Assembly (NCBI GenBank): GCA_902812365.1
Contig: CADDZC010000027.1
Span: 1 to 44,400, forward strand
Reading direction: 5' to 3'
From: Acidobacteriota bacterium
GTDB taxonomy: Bacteria > Acidobacteriota > Terriglobia > UBA7540
Length of the DNA stretch: 44,400 nt
The notes beneath the pieces are model-generated. The model saw nothing but the letters and a program-made list of their open reading frames with translations, had not been told where the DNA came from and did not search any database. Below are positions 15,480 to 25,128 of this stretch, one piece after another. The translations under genes and the position numbers were made by a program. Position 1 is the first letter of the stretch. Each line of letters opens with the position of its first letter.

Positions 15480-17339
15480 GTGGGTCTGCTCGTGATCTCC
15501 GTTCCGGGTAAGCGCGCTTTGGTCGTGGGACTTGCCCGCAGTGGGCGGGCGGCGGCCGCTTTCTTGCGCCGGCACGGCGCCAACGTCGTTGTGACTGATT
15601 CCCGCGCACCCTGGATGTTTCAGGCGGAGATACCGGAACTGCTCGCCACCCAAATCGGCCTGGAACTCGGTACCCATCGCGAAGGCAGCTTTCTTGCCTC
15701 GGATCTAATTGTCGTGAGCCCCGGCGTTCCCTGGGAGCTCGCACCGCTGCAGGCTGCGCGCGCCCGCGGAATTACGGTAATTCCCGAGGTCGAGCTGGCG
15801 GGCTGGTTCCTGAAGGGGCGGATGGTGGGCGTAACTGGGTCAAACGGCAAAACGACCACAACGACGCTTATCGCCCAAATGCTCGAAGCGGCGGGGGTGC
15901 CAGCGTTTGTGGGTGGCAATATCGGCGTCCCACTAATCGCGGGTGTTGAAAAGGTTCCGCCGCCGTCAGTTGTGCTGGCTGAGCTGTCCAGCTTTCAGCT
16001 TGAGGCCATTCAAACCCTTCATCCGCATATTGCGGTGCTCCTCAATGTTACGCCCAACCATTTGGATCGTCACCATTCGTTCGAAGCCTACATCGAGGCG
16101 AAAGCGCAAATTTTTCGCAACCAGACGGCGGACGATTGCGCGGTGTTAAACGCCGACGATCCGATTGTGATGAGCCTTGTGCCCCGGATCAAAAGCCGGA
16201 AACTCTACTTCAGCGGCCGTCAGAACCTCCCCGAAGGATGGTTGGTCAGCCATGACCAGATCCTTTACCGCACGAACAATCTGGAGCGGCCGCTGATGGC
16301 GGTCCGTGATCTCCCCCTGCGAGGGGCGTTTAATCGGGAAAACGTCCTCGCCGCGGCCGCCGCTGCCGGCGCGCTCGGAGTGAATTTCGAGGCCATCGCC
16401 CGCGTGGTGCGGGAATTTCGTGGCGTCGAACACCGGCTGGAATTTGTGAGTACGATCGAGGGCGTGGAGTTTTACAATGACTCAAAGGCGACGAGCGTGG
16501 ATGCCACGGTGAAAGCCCTATCGGCATTCGAGAGCGGCGTCCACCTGATTTTGGGCGGCCAGGATAAAGGAGCACCTTACACTCCGGTGCGCAACTGGAT
16601 TCCCGGTCGGGTGCGCGAAGTTCTATTGATCGGCGCGGCTGCCGAGCGAATCGAGCGAGAGCTTCTCAACGTTGTCGAGCTTGTCCGAGCCGACGACCTT
16701 GAGACGGCCACCCGGACCGCCCTCGAGCACGCTCAACCCGGCGACGTCGTACTGCTATCTCCGGCCTGTGCCAGCTACGATCAGTTCCAAAATTTCGAAC
16801 ATCGCGGACGCGTATTCAAGGAGATTGTGGCACGACTGGCCCAAGAACGCCGGAGCTCGGCCGTCAGCATGTCCGGGGCCAGCGGAGCCACAAGGTCGAA
16901 TGAAACGCCGGCTGGTGATCGACCAAAGCCAAACTGGCAGCCCGATGGACTCGAAGGCGGCAAAGTGCCCCCGAGCGGAGCCGAGCCAGCGAAAGATGAG
17001 TCTCATCAACCTTCGACCCAGACAGGTGTGGGTTCTGGCTCGGCTTTTTCCGCTCGCCCGGTTCTGGATCCTCGTGAACTCACCTGCACTTACGAAGTGA
17101 GAGCGGCAGAAGTCGAGCCGCTTCCCATCGACGTAAGGGCAGCCCCCGAAAACCAGATGTGGCTTGGATTGCAGGGTCTCGGCGGTGTGTATCACTCGGG
17201 TGGGCCAGCGGCCAACACAGGGGATCCGCTGATATTCGAAATTATCGGCAATGGGGAGGCTGACGAGCAGGCTCTACGGCGAAAGGAAGATCAGCCGAAC
17301 GGCCACAAGCCACGGGCGGGACACACACGTTTCGTCTGA
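15480..17339 (+). CDS. murD: UDP-MurNAc-L-Ala:D-Glu ligase MurD with long C-terminal extension
   Basis: MurD adds D-glutamate to UDP-MurNAc-L-alanine. The first 455 or so residues are a complete ligase: VVGLARSGRAAA, SPGVPWELAPL, the ATP loop GVTGSNGKTTTTTL, LAELSSFQLE, LNVTPNHLDRH, FYNDSKATSVDAT, LILGGQDKGAPY and LLSPACASYDQFQNFEHRG. MurD normally ends about here (around 440-460 residues), but the frame runs on for about 165 codons without a stop. The first half of this extension is Ser/Pro/Gly-rich and linker-like; the last 85 residues (DPRELTCTYEVRAAEVEP to HTRFV) look more compact. I recognise no domain in it. Translation probably starts at the GTG at 15480 or the GTG at 15492, as no in-frame ATG fits. 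Confidence 0.9.
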   Translation: MGLLVISVPGKRALVVGLARSGRAAAAFLRRHGANVVVTDSRAPWMFQAEIPELLATQIGLELGTHREGSFLASDLIVVSPGVPWELAPLQAARARGITVIPEVELAGWFLKGRMVGVTGSNGKTTTTTLIAQMLEAAGVPAFVGGNIGVPLIAGVEKVPPPSVVLAELSSFQLEAIQTLHPHIAVLLNVTPNHLDRHHSFEAYIEAKAQIFRNQTADDCAVLNADDPIVMSLVPRIKSRKLYFSGRQNLPEGWLVSHDQILYRTNNLERPLMAVRDLPLRGAFNRENVLAAAAAAGALGVNFEAIARVVREFRGVEHRLEFVSTIEGVEFYNDSKATSVDATVKALSAFESGVHLILGGQDKGAPYTPVRNWIPGRVREVLLIGAAAERIERELLNVVELVRADDLETATRTALEHAQPGDVVLLSPACASYDQFQNFEHRGRVFKEIVARLAQERRSSAVSMSGASGATRSNETPAGDRPKPNWQPDGLEGGKVPPSGAEPAKDESHQPSTQTGVGSGSAFSARPVLDPRELTCTYEVRAAEVEPLPIDVRAAPENQMWLGLQGLGGVYHSGGPAANTGDPLIFEIIGNGEADEQALRRKEDQPNGHKPRAGHTRFV

Positions 17340-17458
17340 CCATGGATTTAAAGGGGTGCGAATCGAAATCGGCCGTGTGGATTGTACCGACCCCTTTTCG
17401 AAACCCCATGGTCACCATCGCGTTCGATCGCCTGCGCGCGCCCGGCGAATAAGCGAAC

Positions 17459-18553
17459 ATGGCAAGAAAACTCCAGCCGGACAACATTCTTTTTGGAACG
17501 GTCATCCTTTTAGTGCTGTTCGGCACCTTGATGGTCTTCAGCGCCTCCGCGGTGATGGCGACCGAACGGTACGGCCACAGCTACTACTTCGTAATCCGCC
17601 AGGGGATAGCGGCGATCCTCGGCTTGGGGGCTATGGTCTGGCTGATGAACGGCGATTATCGCCGCCTGGCCAGTTCGCCGGTGGTCTTCCCCGCGGTGAC
17701 CCTGCAATTGATGTTGTTAGCTGGCGTGCTGCTTGCCCGTCGGACTCACAACGCTCACCGCTGGATTCATCTCGGCATGTTCAGCTTCGAACCCTCTGAG
17801 GTTTCAAAGATCGTTCTGGTGGTATTCCTAGCTTACTTTCTCAGTTCGCGAAGGCACGCCGTCAACGACGTGCGTCACACGCTCGCGCCCGTCGCGCTGG
17901 TCGCGGCAACTATGATCCTGTTGGTCTTGAGCGAGCCGGATCTTGGGACCTCCCTCGCGCTGTCGCTCATCGTGGTTACGATGCTCCTCGTGGCTGGTCT
18001 GAGCTGGAAATACATTCTCGGCCCGCTTTGCGCCGTGTCCCCGATACTTTACTGGCTCGTCGTTCATGTAGGGTACCGGTATAATCGCTTGCTCGCATTT
18101 CTGCACCCCGACCAGGATCCGCTCGGCAAAGGGTTTCAGATTATCCAATCCACAATCGCGGTCGCAACGGGTGGCCTGGACGGCGTCGGTTTGATGAACG
18201 GGAGGCAGAAGCTCTTCTTTCTACCTGAACCCCACAATGATTTCATCTTCGCAGTTGTCAGTGAGGAGTTCGGTTGGTTGGGCGACCTTGCAGTGCTCAC
18301 CCTGTTTGCCGTCATCCTGTGGCGTGGCACTCGAGCGGCCCTGAAGTGTCAAGATGAGTTTGGTCGTTTGCTCGCTTTCGGAATCACGATGATGCTCGTC
18401 GGGCAGGCCTTGGTGAACATCAGCGTGGTCGTCGGACTGATGCCGACAAAGGGGATTCCGCTGCCTTTCATCAGTTATGGCGGTTCGTCACTCGTGACCA
18501 ATCTTGTCGCTACGGGCATTCTGCTAAACGTTTCCCAACAGGCGGACGGCTGA
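17459..18553 (+). CDS. ftsW: Septal peptidoglycan polymerase FtsW
   Basis: FtsW is the SEDS-family glycosyltransferase that polymerises lipid II at the septum together with FtsI. The 364-residue product has around ten membrane segments. Recognisable blocks include FSASAVMATERYG, HRWIHLGMFSFEPSEVSKI, SEPDLGTSLAL, RYNRLLAFLHPDQDPLGKGFQIIQS, FLPEPHNDFIFAVVSEEFGWLG and the closing PTKGIPLPFISYGGSSLV. The conserved catalytic-loop aspartate is in SEPDLGTS or nearby. It lies 119 bp after murD and precedes murG, the usual order. The ATG at 17459 is the natural start. Confidence 0.96.
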   Translation: MARKLQPDNILFGTVILLVLFGTLMVFSASAVMATERYGHSYYFVIRQGIAAILGLGAMVWLMNGDYRRLASSPVVFPAVTLQLMLLAGVLLARRTHNAHRWIHLGMFSFEPSEVSKIVLVVFLAYFLSSRRHAVNDVRHTLAPVALVAATMILLVLSEPDLGTSLALSLIVVTMLLVAGLSWKYILGPLCAVSPILYWLVVHVGYRYNRLLAFLHPDQDPLGKGFQIIQSTIAVATGGLDGVGLMNGRQKLFFLPEPHNDFIFAVVSEEFGWLGDLAVLTLFAVILWRGTRAALKCQDEFGRLLAFGITMMLVGQALVNISVVVGLMPTKGIPLPFISYGGSSLVTNLVATGILLNVSQQADG

Positions 18554-18631
18554 AGAGTGAACATTAGAAAAAACGCACTTGAAACTGGCCACCGGATTGA
18601 GGGCCGGCATGCCGAGTGAAAGACCGTGAGC

Positions 18632-19897
18632 ATGGATTCAGCAGAAATCAAGGTAATGTTTCAGCGGCGGGCTGTCTTCCGTTTGGACTCTCGAGCTCCG
18701 ATCTCTCGGAGACAATCGGAGGATTCATTCCGCGTTTTTTCAGGATATGCGTCAAGGTCAGTCCCGGACCAGGCGGGTCTGCGGGTGCTGATGGCCGCGG
18801 GGGGTACGGGTGGCCACCTTTTCCCCGCCCTGGCGGTCTGCGACGAGCTACGGGCGAGGGCGGTGCGGCGCGGACCGTGGGATTCCGGTTGCACGATCCA
18901 GTTTCTTGGCACCACCCGAGATCTCGACTCCCGGGTGGTGGAGAGAGCTGGTTTTCCTTTTTCACCTGTCACGGGCGCTGGGCTCAAAGGTGTAAAAGGC
19001 TGGCGAAAGGTCGAAAGTCTCGCGCTTCTGCCACAAAGTGCCTGGCAAGCGTGCGCGGTTCTTCGGAGGTTTCGACCCAATATCGTCGTGGGGATGGGCG
19101 GCTACATCGCGGGTCCCGCTGTTCTGGCCGCAGCGCTTAGCGGCATACCGACGTTACTGATCGAGCCCAACACCGTCCCGGGCCTTACCAATCGAATTCT
19201 CCGGTGGTTTGTTCGTTTGGCAGCTGTCGGCTTTGAAGAGACGGCCTCGTTTTATGGAGCGAAGGCCCGCGTCACAGGACATCCTGTCCGGAAGGCATTC
19301 TTCTCTGTTCCGCCTAAGATGCACGCTGCACCATTTACGGTGCTGGTTTTCGGCGGCAGCCAGGGTTCGTCGGCGATCAACCAATGCATCATGGGAGCTT
19401 TGCCATATTTTCGTCCCGCGGTGTTGCCCGTGCGTCTGATCCATCAGACTGGCCAGCGCGATTATGAAGTTGTGCGTCAGGCGTATGCGACTCACGGCGT
19501 TGAAGGCGACATTCATCCCTTCATCGACAATATGCCGGAGGCTTTCGCGCGGGCGGACCTGATCGTGTGTCGCTCGGGCGCCACAACCGTGGCAGAACTC
19601 GCAGCGGCCGGCAGGGCCGCCCTGCTGATTCCCCTTCCCGGTTCAGCCGACGAACATCAGCTTCATAATGCCCGAGCGCTTGAACGGGTCGGAGGCGCCC
19701 GCGTGATCGAGCAGCGCGAACTCTCCCCGGGACGCCTGGCCCAGGAAGTTGCTGAATTGCTGAACTCCGGCGAGCAACTCGCCGAAATGGAGAGGCGGGT
19801 GCGATCGCTGGCACGACCCGACGCGGCCGAGCGTATCGCGGATCTGATCGAACAACTAGCCCTGGGCGGTCAAGTATCAATGCTCCCGCCCCGGTGA
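18632..19897 (+). CDS. murG: Lipid II synthase MurG
   Basis: MurG transfers GlcNAc from UDP-GlcNAc to lipid I on the inner face of the membrane. The GT-B fold begins at VLMAAGGTGGHLFPALAV near residue 50 and continues with VVGMGGYIAGPAVLAAAL, PTLLIEPNTVPG, VFGGSQGSSAINQ, and the nucleotide-binding region CRSGATTVAELAAAGRAALLIPLP. The domain would normally start within about ten residues of the N-terminus, so the roughly 48 residues in front (from the ATG at 18632; GTG at 18626 also possible) are either an extension or a mis-chosen start; GTG or ATG codons at the domain edge are alternatives. No strong ribosome site decides it. Confidence 0.93.
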   Translation: MDSAEIKVMFQRRAVFRLDSRAPISRRQSEDSFRVFSGYASRSVPDQAGLRVLMAAGGTGGHLFPALAVCDELRARAVRRGPWDSGCTIQFLGTTRDLDSRVVERAGFPFSPVTGAGLKGVKGWRKVESLALLPQSAWQACAVLRRFRPNIVVGMGGYIAGPAVLAAALSGIPTLLIEPNTVPGLTNRILRWFVRLAAVGFEETASFYGAKARVTGHPVRKAFFSVPPKMHAAPFTVLVFGGSQGSSAINQCIMGALPYFRPAVLPVRLIHQTGQRDYEVVRQAYATHGVEGDIHPFIDNMPEAFARADLIVCRSGATTVAELAAAGRAALLIPLPGSADEHQLHNARALERVGGARVIEQRELSPGRLAQEVAELLNSGEQLAEMERRVRSLARPDAAERIADLIEQLALGGQVSMLPPR

Positions 19898-19955
19898 CAG
19901 CACCTGGGTCCGGCCGACGGTGGCGATTTTGGGCGACTGCTGGTCGCCATGGTCA

Positions 19956-21407
19956 ATGGAGAATTGGCGCGTGCTCGGTAAAATTCGCAGGGTTCACTTT
20001 GTGGGTATCGGCGGGATCGGTATGAGCGGGATTGCGGAGGTCCTGCTGAATCTCGGATTCGTCGTCTCCGGCTCGGATTTAAAAACCAGTCCCATCACCG
20101 AGAGGCTGGTACGTCTGGGAGCCCGCATCGCCGAGGGCCATCGATCCGCTAATGTCGGCGACGCGCAGGTCGTCGTGGTGTCGGCCGCGATCCCGCCTGA
20201 CAATCCAGAGATTGTGGAGGCGCAGCGACTTCAGATTCCCGTCATCCCCCGAGCTGAAATGCTGGGGGAGTTGATGCGACTGAAATTCAGTGTAACCGTG
20301 GCTGGAGCGCACGGAAAGACCACGACGGCGTCCATGATCGCGGTCATGCTGGCCAGTGCCGGACTCGATCCCACGGTGGTGATCGGCGGCCGACTCGATG
20401 CGTTCGGATCGAGCGCTCGACTGGGCAAAGGCGAGTTGATGGTGGTGGAAGCCGATGAAAGCGACAAGTCGTTCCTTCGCCTTTTCCCTTCGATCGCTGT
20501 CGTTACCAATATTGACCACGAGCACCTGGAACACTACAGCGACGTCGGGGAAATTATTTCGGCCTTCGTCTCGTTCATGAACATGGTGCCGTTTTACGGA
20601 GCCGTAGTGCTCTGCACTGACGCCGTCGCGGCGGCCACCGAAGTGCCCCTGACGAGCTTGCTTCCTCGCGTCCGCCGGCGCGTCATCACCTACCGCATCG
20701 AGCCCGGCGCCGACGTCACCGCCACGCGCGTCGAACGCGGCCCGCGCGGCTGGAGTTTCGAGGCCCTCGCCGCAGGGCAGTCCCTGGGCCGAATGACCTT
20801 GCACGTTCCGGGCCGACACAACGTGCAGAACGCGCTCGCCGCCATTGCCGTCGGACTCGAGCTCGGACTCACAGCGGAACAGATTCGTTCCGGTTTGGCG
20901 CACTTTCGCGGCGCCGAGCGCCGCTTTCAGGTCAAGGCGGAATACGGCGGCATTACTGTGGTGGATGACTACGGGCACCATCCCACCGAAATTCGGGCCA
21001 CGCTAGCCGCGGCTCGCGACCGCGAGCCGCGGCGCATTTGGGTGATTTTTCAACCGCATCGCTATACGCGGACACAGTTTCTCATGGACGAGTTTGCCCG
21101 CTGTTTTGACGGTTGCGAGCGAGTTTGGATTTTGGATATCTATCCGGCCAGTGAGTCGCCGATTCCTGGGATTACGTCGCAGCGCCTCGCCGACCGGATG
21201 CGCGAACTCGGATTCGATCGTGCCCGCTATGTGGTTTCTGAAGAACAGGCCGTCCATGAAGTTCTCGATCTGGCGAAACCCGGCGACTTGATTTTGACGA
21301 TTGGCGCAGGAAGCGTAGGCAAAGCCGCGGAAGCCTTGGCAGAGTTGCTGGCGGGGCATGAGCGATCGGCTGGGCGCGGCCAGCCAACAGAAACCGGAGG
21401 AAACTGA
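19956..21407 (+). CDS. murC: UDP-MurNAc:L-alanine ligase MurC
   Basis: MurC attaches the first amino acid, L-alanine, to UDP-MurNAc. The 483-residue protein carries VHFVGIGGIGMSGIAEVL at its N-terminus, the ATP loop AGAHGKTTTASMIA, VVEADESDKSFL, TNIDHEHLEHY, PGRHNVQNALAAIAV, and VVDDYGHHPTEIRATL with FQPHRYTRT in the C-terminal domain. The ATG at 19956 gives MENWRVLGKIRRVHF, a natural opening, although a GTG at 19920 is in frame. In many bacteria murB and ddl follow; here ftsQ comes directly after, 83 bp downstream. Confidence 0.96.
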   Translation: MENWRVLGKIRRVHFVGIGGIGMSGIAEVLLNLGFVVSGSDLKTSPITERLVRLGARIAEGHRSANVGDAQVVVVSAAIPPDNPEIVEAQRLQIPVIPRAEMLGELMRLKFSVTVAGAHGKTTTASMIAVMLASAGLDPTVVIGGRLDAFGSSARLGKGELMVVEADESDKSFLRLFPSIAVVTNIDHEHLEHYSDVGEIISAFVSFMNMVPFYGAVVLCTDAVAAATEVPLTSLLPRVRRRVITYRIEPGADVTATRVERGPRGWSFEALAAGQSLGRMTLHVPGRHNVQNALAAIAVGLELGLTAEQIRSGLAHFRGAERRFQVKAEYGGITVVDDYGHHPTEIRATLAAARDREPRRIWVIFQPHRYTRTQFLMDEFARCFDGCERVWILDIYPASESPIPGITSQRLADRMRELGFDRARYVVSEEQAVHEVLDLAKPGDLILTIGAGSVGKAAEALAELLAGHERSAGRGQPTETGGN

Positions 21408-21490
21408 CGGGTTCCGCGAACTCGGAAACCTTTACCGCGATTGAAGGCTGGCCCTTTCAAAAACGTCTTTTGTTGTTCGTGCCTGGACTT

Positions 21491-22369
21491 ATGGCTGACA
21501 TCGAACCCACTCCGATTACGGATGAATTGGCGCCCGAGCTCTCGTCGCCGTTTCGGAGGCGTCACACCGCTGTGCCCGTGGCACGCCGGAGGACTCCTCG
21601 GCTGGGAGTCGGATTAAAATGGTTGGCTGTCGTCGGGATAGTGCTGGCAGCTCTGTACAGCGGCTATCAGATTGCGACTCGCGGCCAGACCGCGGAACTG
21701 TTTCGCTTGAGGCCGGCAGACGATATTACGGTGACTGGAAACCACTTCGTCGGTACCGACGAAGTGGTCGCCGCTATAGGACGCACCCGACGCCGCCGTC
21801 ATGGCGCCGAGGAGAGCATGAACGCATTTCAGTTGTCGCTGCAGGACGACGGTCGCGAGATCGCCTCCATTCCCTGGGTGCTCTCGGCCACGGTGATGCG
21901 ATTATACCCCCATCAGTTGTTCGTTAAAATCGTAGAGCGTGTTCCCCTGGCTTTCATCAACATCGGCGGGCATGTGCAACTCGTGGACGGGGAAGGCGCG
22001 CTTCTGGAGAAGCCGGAGAAAGCGACGTTTGATTTTCCCGTAATCGATGGTCTGGATACCGCGGACACTCAAGCCGAACGTCGATCACGGCTGGCGATTT
22101 ACGAGGAATTCAACCGGCAGCTCGCCGGCCAATGGGCAACGTCAGGATGGCTGCTCTCCGAAGTCAATCTCGCCGATCCGGACGATCTGCAGGCGCTGCT
22201 CGTCCGCGGCAAGGATACGGTCCTCGTCCACTTTGGCCATCAGGATTTCGGTGAGAGGTTTCGCACGTTTTTAAAACTGTTGCCGGCCGTACAGAAGGCG
22301 TCGCCGAAGATTGCCTCGGTCGATTTGCGCTACGCGGGCGAAATTGTGGTTGATCCTGAAAGCCCGTGA
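21491..22369 (+). CDS. ftsQ: Cell division protein FtsQ
   Basis: FtsQ is a bitopic division protein linking FtsL/FtsB with the early divisome. The 292-residue product has a cytoplasmic basic region (RRRHTAVPVARRRTPRLG), one membrane segment (LKWLAVVGIVLAALYSGYQIA) and a periplasmic POTRA-type domain beginning DDITVTGNHFVGTDEVV, followed by the FtsQ domain with RLYPHQLFVKIVERVPLAFI and VDGEGALLEKP. The ATG at 21491 was preferred to a TTG 21 nt upstream. Position between murC and ftsA supports the call. Its C-terminal SVDLRYAGEIVVDPES matches the usual FtsQ ending. Confidence 0.92.
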   Translation: MADIEPTPITDELAPELSSPFRRRHTAVPVARRRTPRLGVGLKWLAVVGIVLAALYSGYQIATRGQTAELFRLRPADDITVTGNHFVGTDEVVAAIGRTRRRRHGAEESMNAFQLSLQDDGREIASIPWVLSATVMRLYPHQLFVKIVERVPLAFINIGGHVQLVDGEGALLEKPEKATFDFPVIDGLDTADTQAERRSRLAIYEEFNRQLAGQWATSGWLLSEVNLADPDDLQALLVRGKDTVLVHFGHQDFGERFRTFLKLLPAVQKASPKIASVDLRYAGEIVVDPESP

Positions 22370-22420
22370 AGTCAGCATCTCGTTGTTGCTGATCACGGGT
22401 GGTCGTTCTTGAACTGAGAA

Positions 22421-23644
22421 ATGGCGCGGAACCCATGCTATCTCGTTGGATTGGATCTGGGCGACAACAAGACGTGCGCTCTCATATGCCAACTGGGTCA
22501 GGCCGGAAAGCTCGAGGTGGCCGGATTCGGCGAGGCGGAGTCCAAGGGTTGGCGCAAGGGAGTGGTGGTCAACCTCGACTCCGCCGCCCTCGCTATCAAG
22601 AAGGCTGTGGAGGCTGCTGAAGATGCGGCGGGTGTCCCGGTGGATGCGGCTTATATCGGTGTGGGCGGACCTCACCTCAAGGGCATGAGTTCGAGAGGTC
22701 AGGTAGCTCTAGGACCCCACGGACGCGAGGTGACCGGCGAAGATGTCAAACGAGCTTGTCAGGCGGCGCAGAGTATCACACTGCTTCCCGATCGCAAGCT
22801 GATTTACGCGGAGCGCCAGGAATACTTGCTGGATTCGCAGGACGGAATTCGCAACCCGGTCGGCATGAGTGGAGCGCGCTTGGAAGTAAACCTCCACCTC
22901 ATCACCGGGTCCACCACGGCCCACGACAACGTCGTCAGGGCCGCGAATCGAGCTGGTATCGAAGTGCTGGACACCATATTCGAGGCTTTGGCCGCGGCCG
23001 AGGCCTGCCTGGCTCCGGACGAGCGCGAGTTGGGCGTGGCTCTGGTGGACGTCGGCGCAGGATCGTCGGAGCTCATTGTTTACCGGGAAGGAAGCGTCCG
23101 GGCCAGCGCCGTCATCCCGGTGGGGGGCGAATACTTTACAAACGACATAGCGGTCGGACTGCGCACCCCGATCCCGGAGGCCGAGAAGATGAAGATTGCC
23201 TGGGGAGCGCACGACCTCCTGCAGACTCCCGAGACGGCCGTGGAAGTCCCGAGCGTCGGCGGGCGCCCGGCGCGCGCTGTGACTTACGCGATGCTCAATG
23301 ACATCATAGAGCCCCGCGCCAGCGAATGGGTGGAGCTGGTCGGAGCGGAACTCGAGCGATCCGGCTATGCGAACCAGCTCGGCGCGGGACTGGTGCTGTG
23401 CGGCGGCGGCGCGAAGCTGGGGGGCTTGGCGGCCCGGGCCGAAGAGACTTTGGGCCTGCCGGTGCGCATCGGCAAGCCCTTGGGGCTGGAAAAAATGGGC
23501 GAGGTCCTGCCCGATCCCGCGTACGCCGCTCTGGTCGGCCTTGTCCTTCATGGCAACCGGTTGCGGTTGTTCCGCGAGTCGCACGAACAAGGTCTCGCCA
23601 GGAAGCTAAAGAATATTTTCGGCGGCGGCCGAAATAGCCTCTGA
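22421..23644 (+). CDS. ftsA: Cell division protein FtsA
   Basis: FtsA is the actin-like ATPase that tethers FtsZ to the membrane. The 407-residue product contains VGLDLGDNKTCALIC (phosphate 1 motif), YIGVGGPHLKGM in the 1C subdomain, LVDVGAGSSELIVYREGSV (phosphate 2), VIPVGGEYFTNDIAVGL and GLVLCGGGAKLGGL (adenosine motif). It ends with ARKLKNIFGGGRNSL, a short basic amphipathic tail fitting the membrane-targeting helix. Note that the family residue T/S in DxGxxxT is D-N-K-T here. It lies 51 bp after ftsQ and 138 bp before ftsZ. Confidence 0.95.
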   Translation: MARNPCYLVGLDLGDNKTCALICQLGQAGKLEVAGFGEAESKGWRKGVVVNLDSAALAIKKAVEAAEDAAGVPVDAAYIGVGGPHLKGMSSRGQVALGPHGREVTGEDVKRACQAAQSITLLPDRKLIYAERQEYLLDSQDGIRNPVGMSGARLEVNLHLITGSTTAHDNVVRAANRAGIEVLDTIFEALAAAEACLAPDERELGVALVDVGAGSSELIVYREGSVRASAVIPVGGEYFTNDIAVGLRTPIPEAEKMKIAWGAHDLLQTPETAVEVPSVGGRPARAVTYAMLNDIIEPRASEWVELVGAELERSGYANQLGAGLVLCGGGAKLGGLAARAEETLGLPVRIGKPLGLEKMGEVLPDPAYAALVGLVLHGNRLRLFRESHEQGLARKLKNIFGGGRNSL

Positions 23645-23782
23645 GGAGCTGGGAGCATCTCCGTTGCAGCCCCAGCAGGTGGGCGGTGGTCATGGATTCA
23701 ATGGGGGACGGCAGCCGCTGTTCGGTGCTGAGGGAGAGCACCGGGCTTCGCCGACCACCGTCGGTGCGGTTAAGGAGCGACA

Positions 23783-24973
23783 ATGCCAGCTAATCCTGAC
23801 AATGGCCTTCATGATAGCGACTTGCGAGTAGACTTTTCCGAAGACTTTCGGCAGGGCGCGAAGATCAAGGTAATTGGTGTCGGCGGTGGCGGCGGAAACG
23901 CAGTCAATCGCATGATTGATGCCAAGGTGGAAGGCGTCGAGTTTATGGTCGCGAATACCGACTTGCAGGCGCTCCGCACCTCGCGTGCCCCGGTCAAAAT
24001 CCAGTTGGGAGCCAAACTGACCAAGGGACTGGGCGCGGGCGCCAATCCGGAGATCGGCCGACGGGCGGCGCTGGAGGACACCGATAAGATTATCGATGCG
24101 CTCGAGGGTGCGGACATGGTTTTTATCACCGCCGGTCTCGGCGGTGGAACCGGGACGGGCGGTGCCCCCATCGTTGCCGGTCTGGCGCGCGAGCTCGGCG
24201 CGCTGACGGTTGCCGTGGTCACCAAGCCCTTTGCTTTCGAAGGCAAACGGCGCATGGCGCAATGCGAGCAGGGTCTGGCCGAGCTGAGCGAAGCCGTGGA
24301 TACCGTCATTTGCATCCCCAATGAGCGCCTGATGCAGTACGTCGACCGCGGCACGAGCTTTTTCGAGGCCTTCCGCATTGCCGATGACATTCTCCGCCAA
24401 GGAGTGCAAGGCATCTCCGACATCATCACCATTACCGGCATTATTAATCGCGACTTTGCCGACGTGAAGACCATTATGGAAGGCATGGGCTACGCGGTGA
24501 TGGGCACGGCGAGTTCGCGAGGGGAAAATCGAGCCGTCAATGCGACCAACCAGGCCATCTCCAGCCCCCTGCTCGAGGACGCTTCGATTAACGGCGCGCA
24601 AGGCATTCTGCTGAATATCACGGGCTCGAGCAAACTGACCCTGCATGAGGTGCATGAAGCTTCGTCGATCGTGCAGCAGGCGGCCGCCGAGAACGCCAAC
24701 ATCATTTTTGGCGCCGTCCACGATGAGTCCATGCAGGACGCCGTCAAGGTCACGGTCATCGCCACCGGCGTCAAGCCGGAACGCCTGGGAATATCTCGGC
24801 TTCCTTCCGTCTCCACTGCGGCCCGCAGCGCCCAGCAGAGTGTAAAGAACGCGATTCTCAAAAAAGAGAAACTTCCGATCGAGACTCAGGCTAAGGAAGT
24901 GGCGGCCGAACTTGCGGCGGACGATCTCGAAGTTCCGGCGTTTATTCGTCGCCGGAAGACTGAGCCGCAATAG
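23783..24973 (+). CDS. ftsZ: Cell division GTPase FtsZ
   Basis: FtsZ is the tubulin homologue that forms the division ring. The 396-residue product has an N-terminal segment of about 28 residues, then [18 protein letters not shown], the nucleotide contact NTDLQAL, the tubulin signature [15 protein letters not shown], and the catalytic T7-loop region [18 protein letters not shown]. The C-terminal linker is short (about 60 residues) and the protein ends [16 protein letters not shown], the conserved peptide that binds FtsA and other partners, with a basic variable tail. AAGGAG before the ATG at 23783 confirms the start. Confidence 0.97.
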   Translation: MPANPDNGLHDSDLRVDFSEDFRQGAKIKVIGVGGGGGNAVNRMIDAKVEGVEFMVANTDLQALRTSRAPVKIQLGAKLTKGLGAGANPEIGRRAALEDTDKIIDALEGADMVFITAGLGGGTGTGGAPIVAGLARELGALTVAVVTKPFAFEGKRRMAQCEQGLAELSEAVDTVICIPNERLMQYVDRGTSFFEAFRIADDILRQGVQGISDIITITGIINRDFADVKTIMEGMGYAVMGTASSRGENRAVNATNQAISSPLLEDASINGAQGILLNITGSSKLTLHEVHEASSIVQQAAAENANIIFGAVHDESMQDAVKVTVIATGVKPERLGISRLPSVSTAARSAQQSVKNAILKKEKLPIETQAKEVAAELAADDLEVPAFIRRRKTEPQ

Positions 24974-25114
24974 CGGTTGCTCGAGCGGCCCGCCCCTGTT
25001 GAGCGCGGGGACGTGGAAGCCAGGCGCATCGACTTCCCGATCCCGTAAGCTGCGGCTGATTTCTGACGCGGCCGCTCGCTGCAACCAAACCTGACGGCGC
25101 ACAGCCCTTCCGGT

Positions 25115-25120
25115 TACAAT
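25115..25120 (+). promoter_or_regulatory. -10 element for ftsY
   Basis: TACAAT at 25115-25120 follows a CTGACG -35 candidate (25091-25096) by 18 bp. Predicted +1 is about 25127, two bases before the ATG at 25129. AAGGGG lies between the -10 and the ATG, so a ribosome site exists for any longer transcript from upstream but would be lost from this one. Confidence 0.45.
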
Positions 25121-25128
25121 CAAGGGGT

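Noticed and set aside
15307-15495. 62-codon open frame before murD
   Set aside because: No ribosome site, no recognisable product, and it overlaps murD.
15480-17339. Frameshift fusing murD with a following gene
   Set aside because: The frame is continuous and the extension matches no known neighbour; nothing in the sequence shows a shift.
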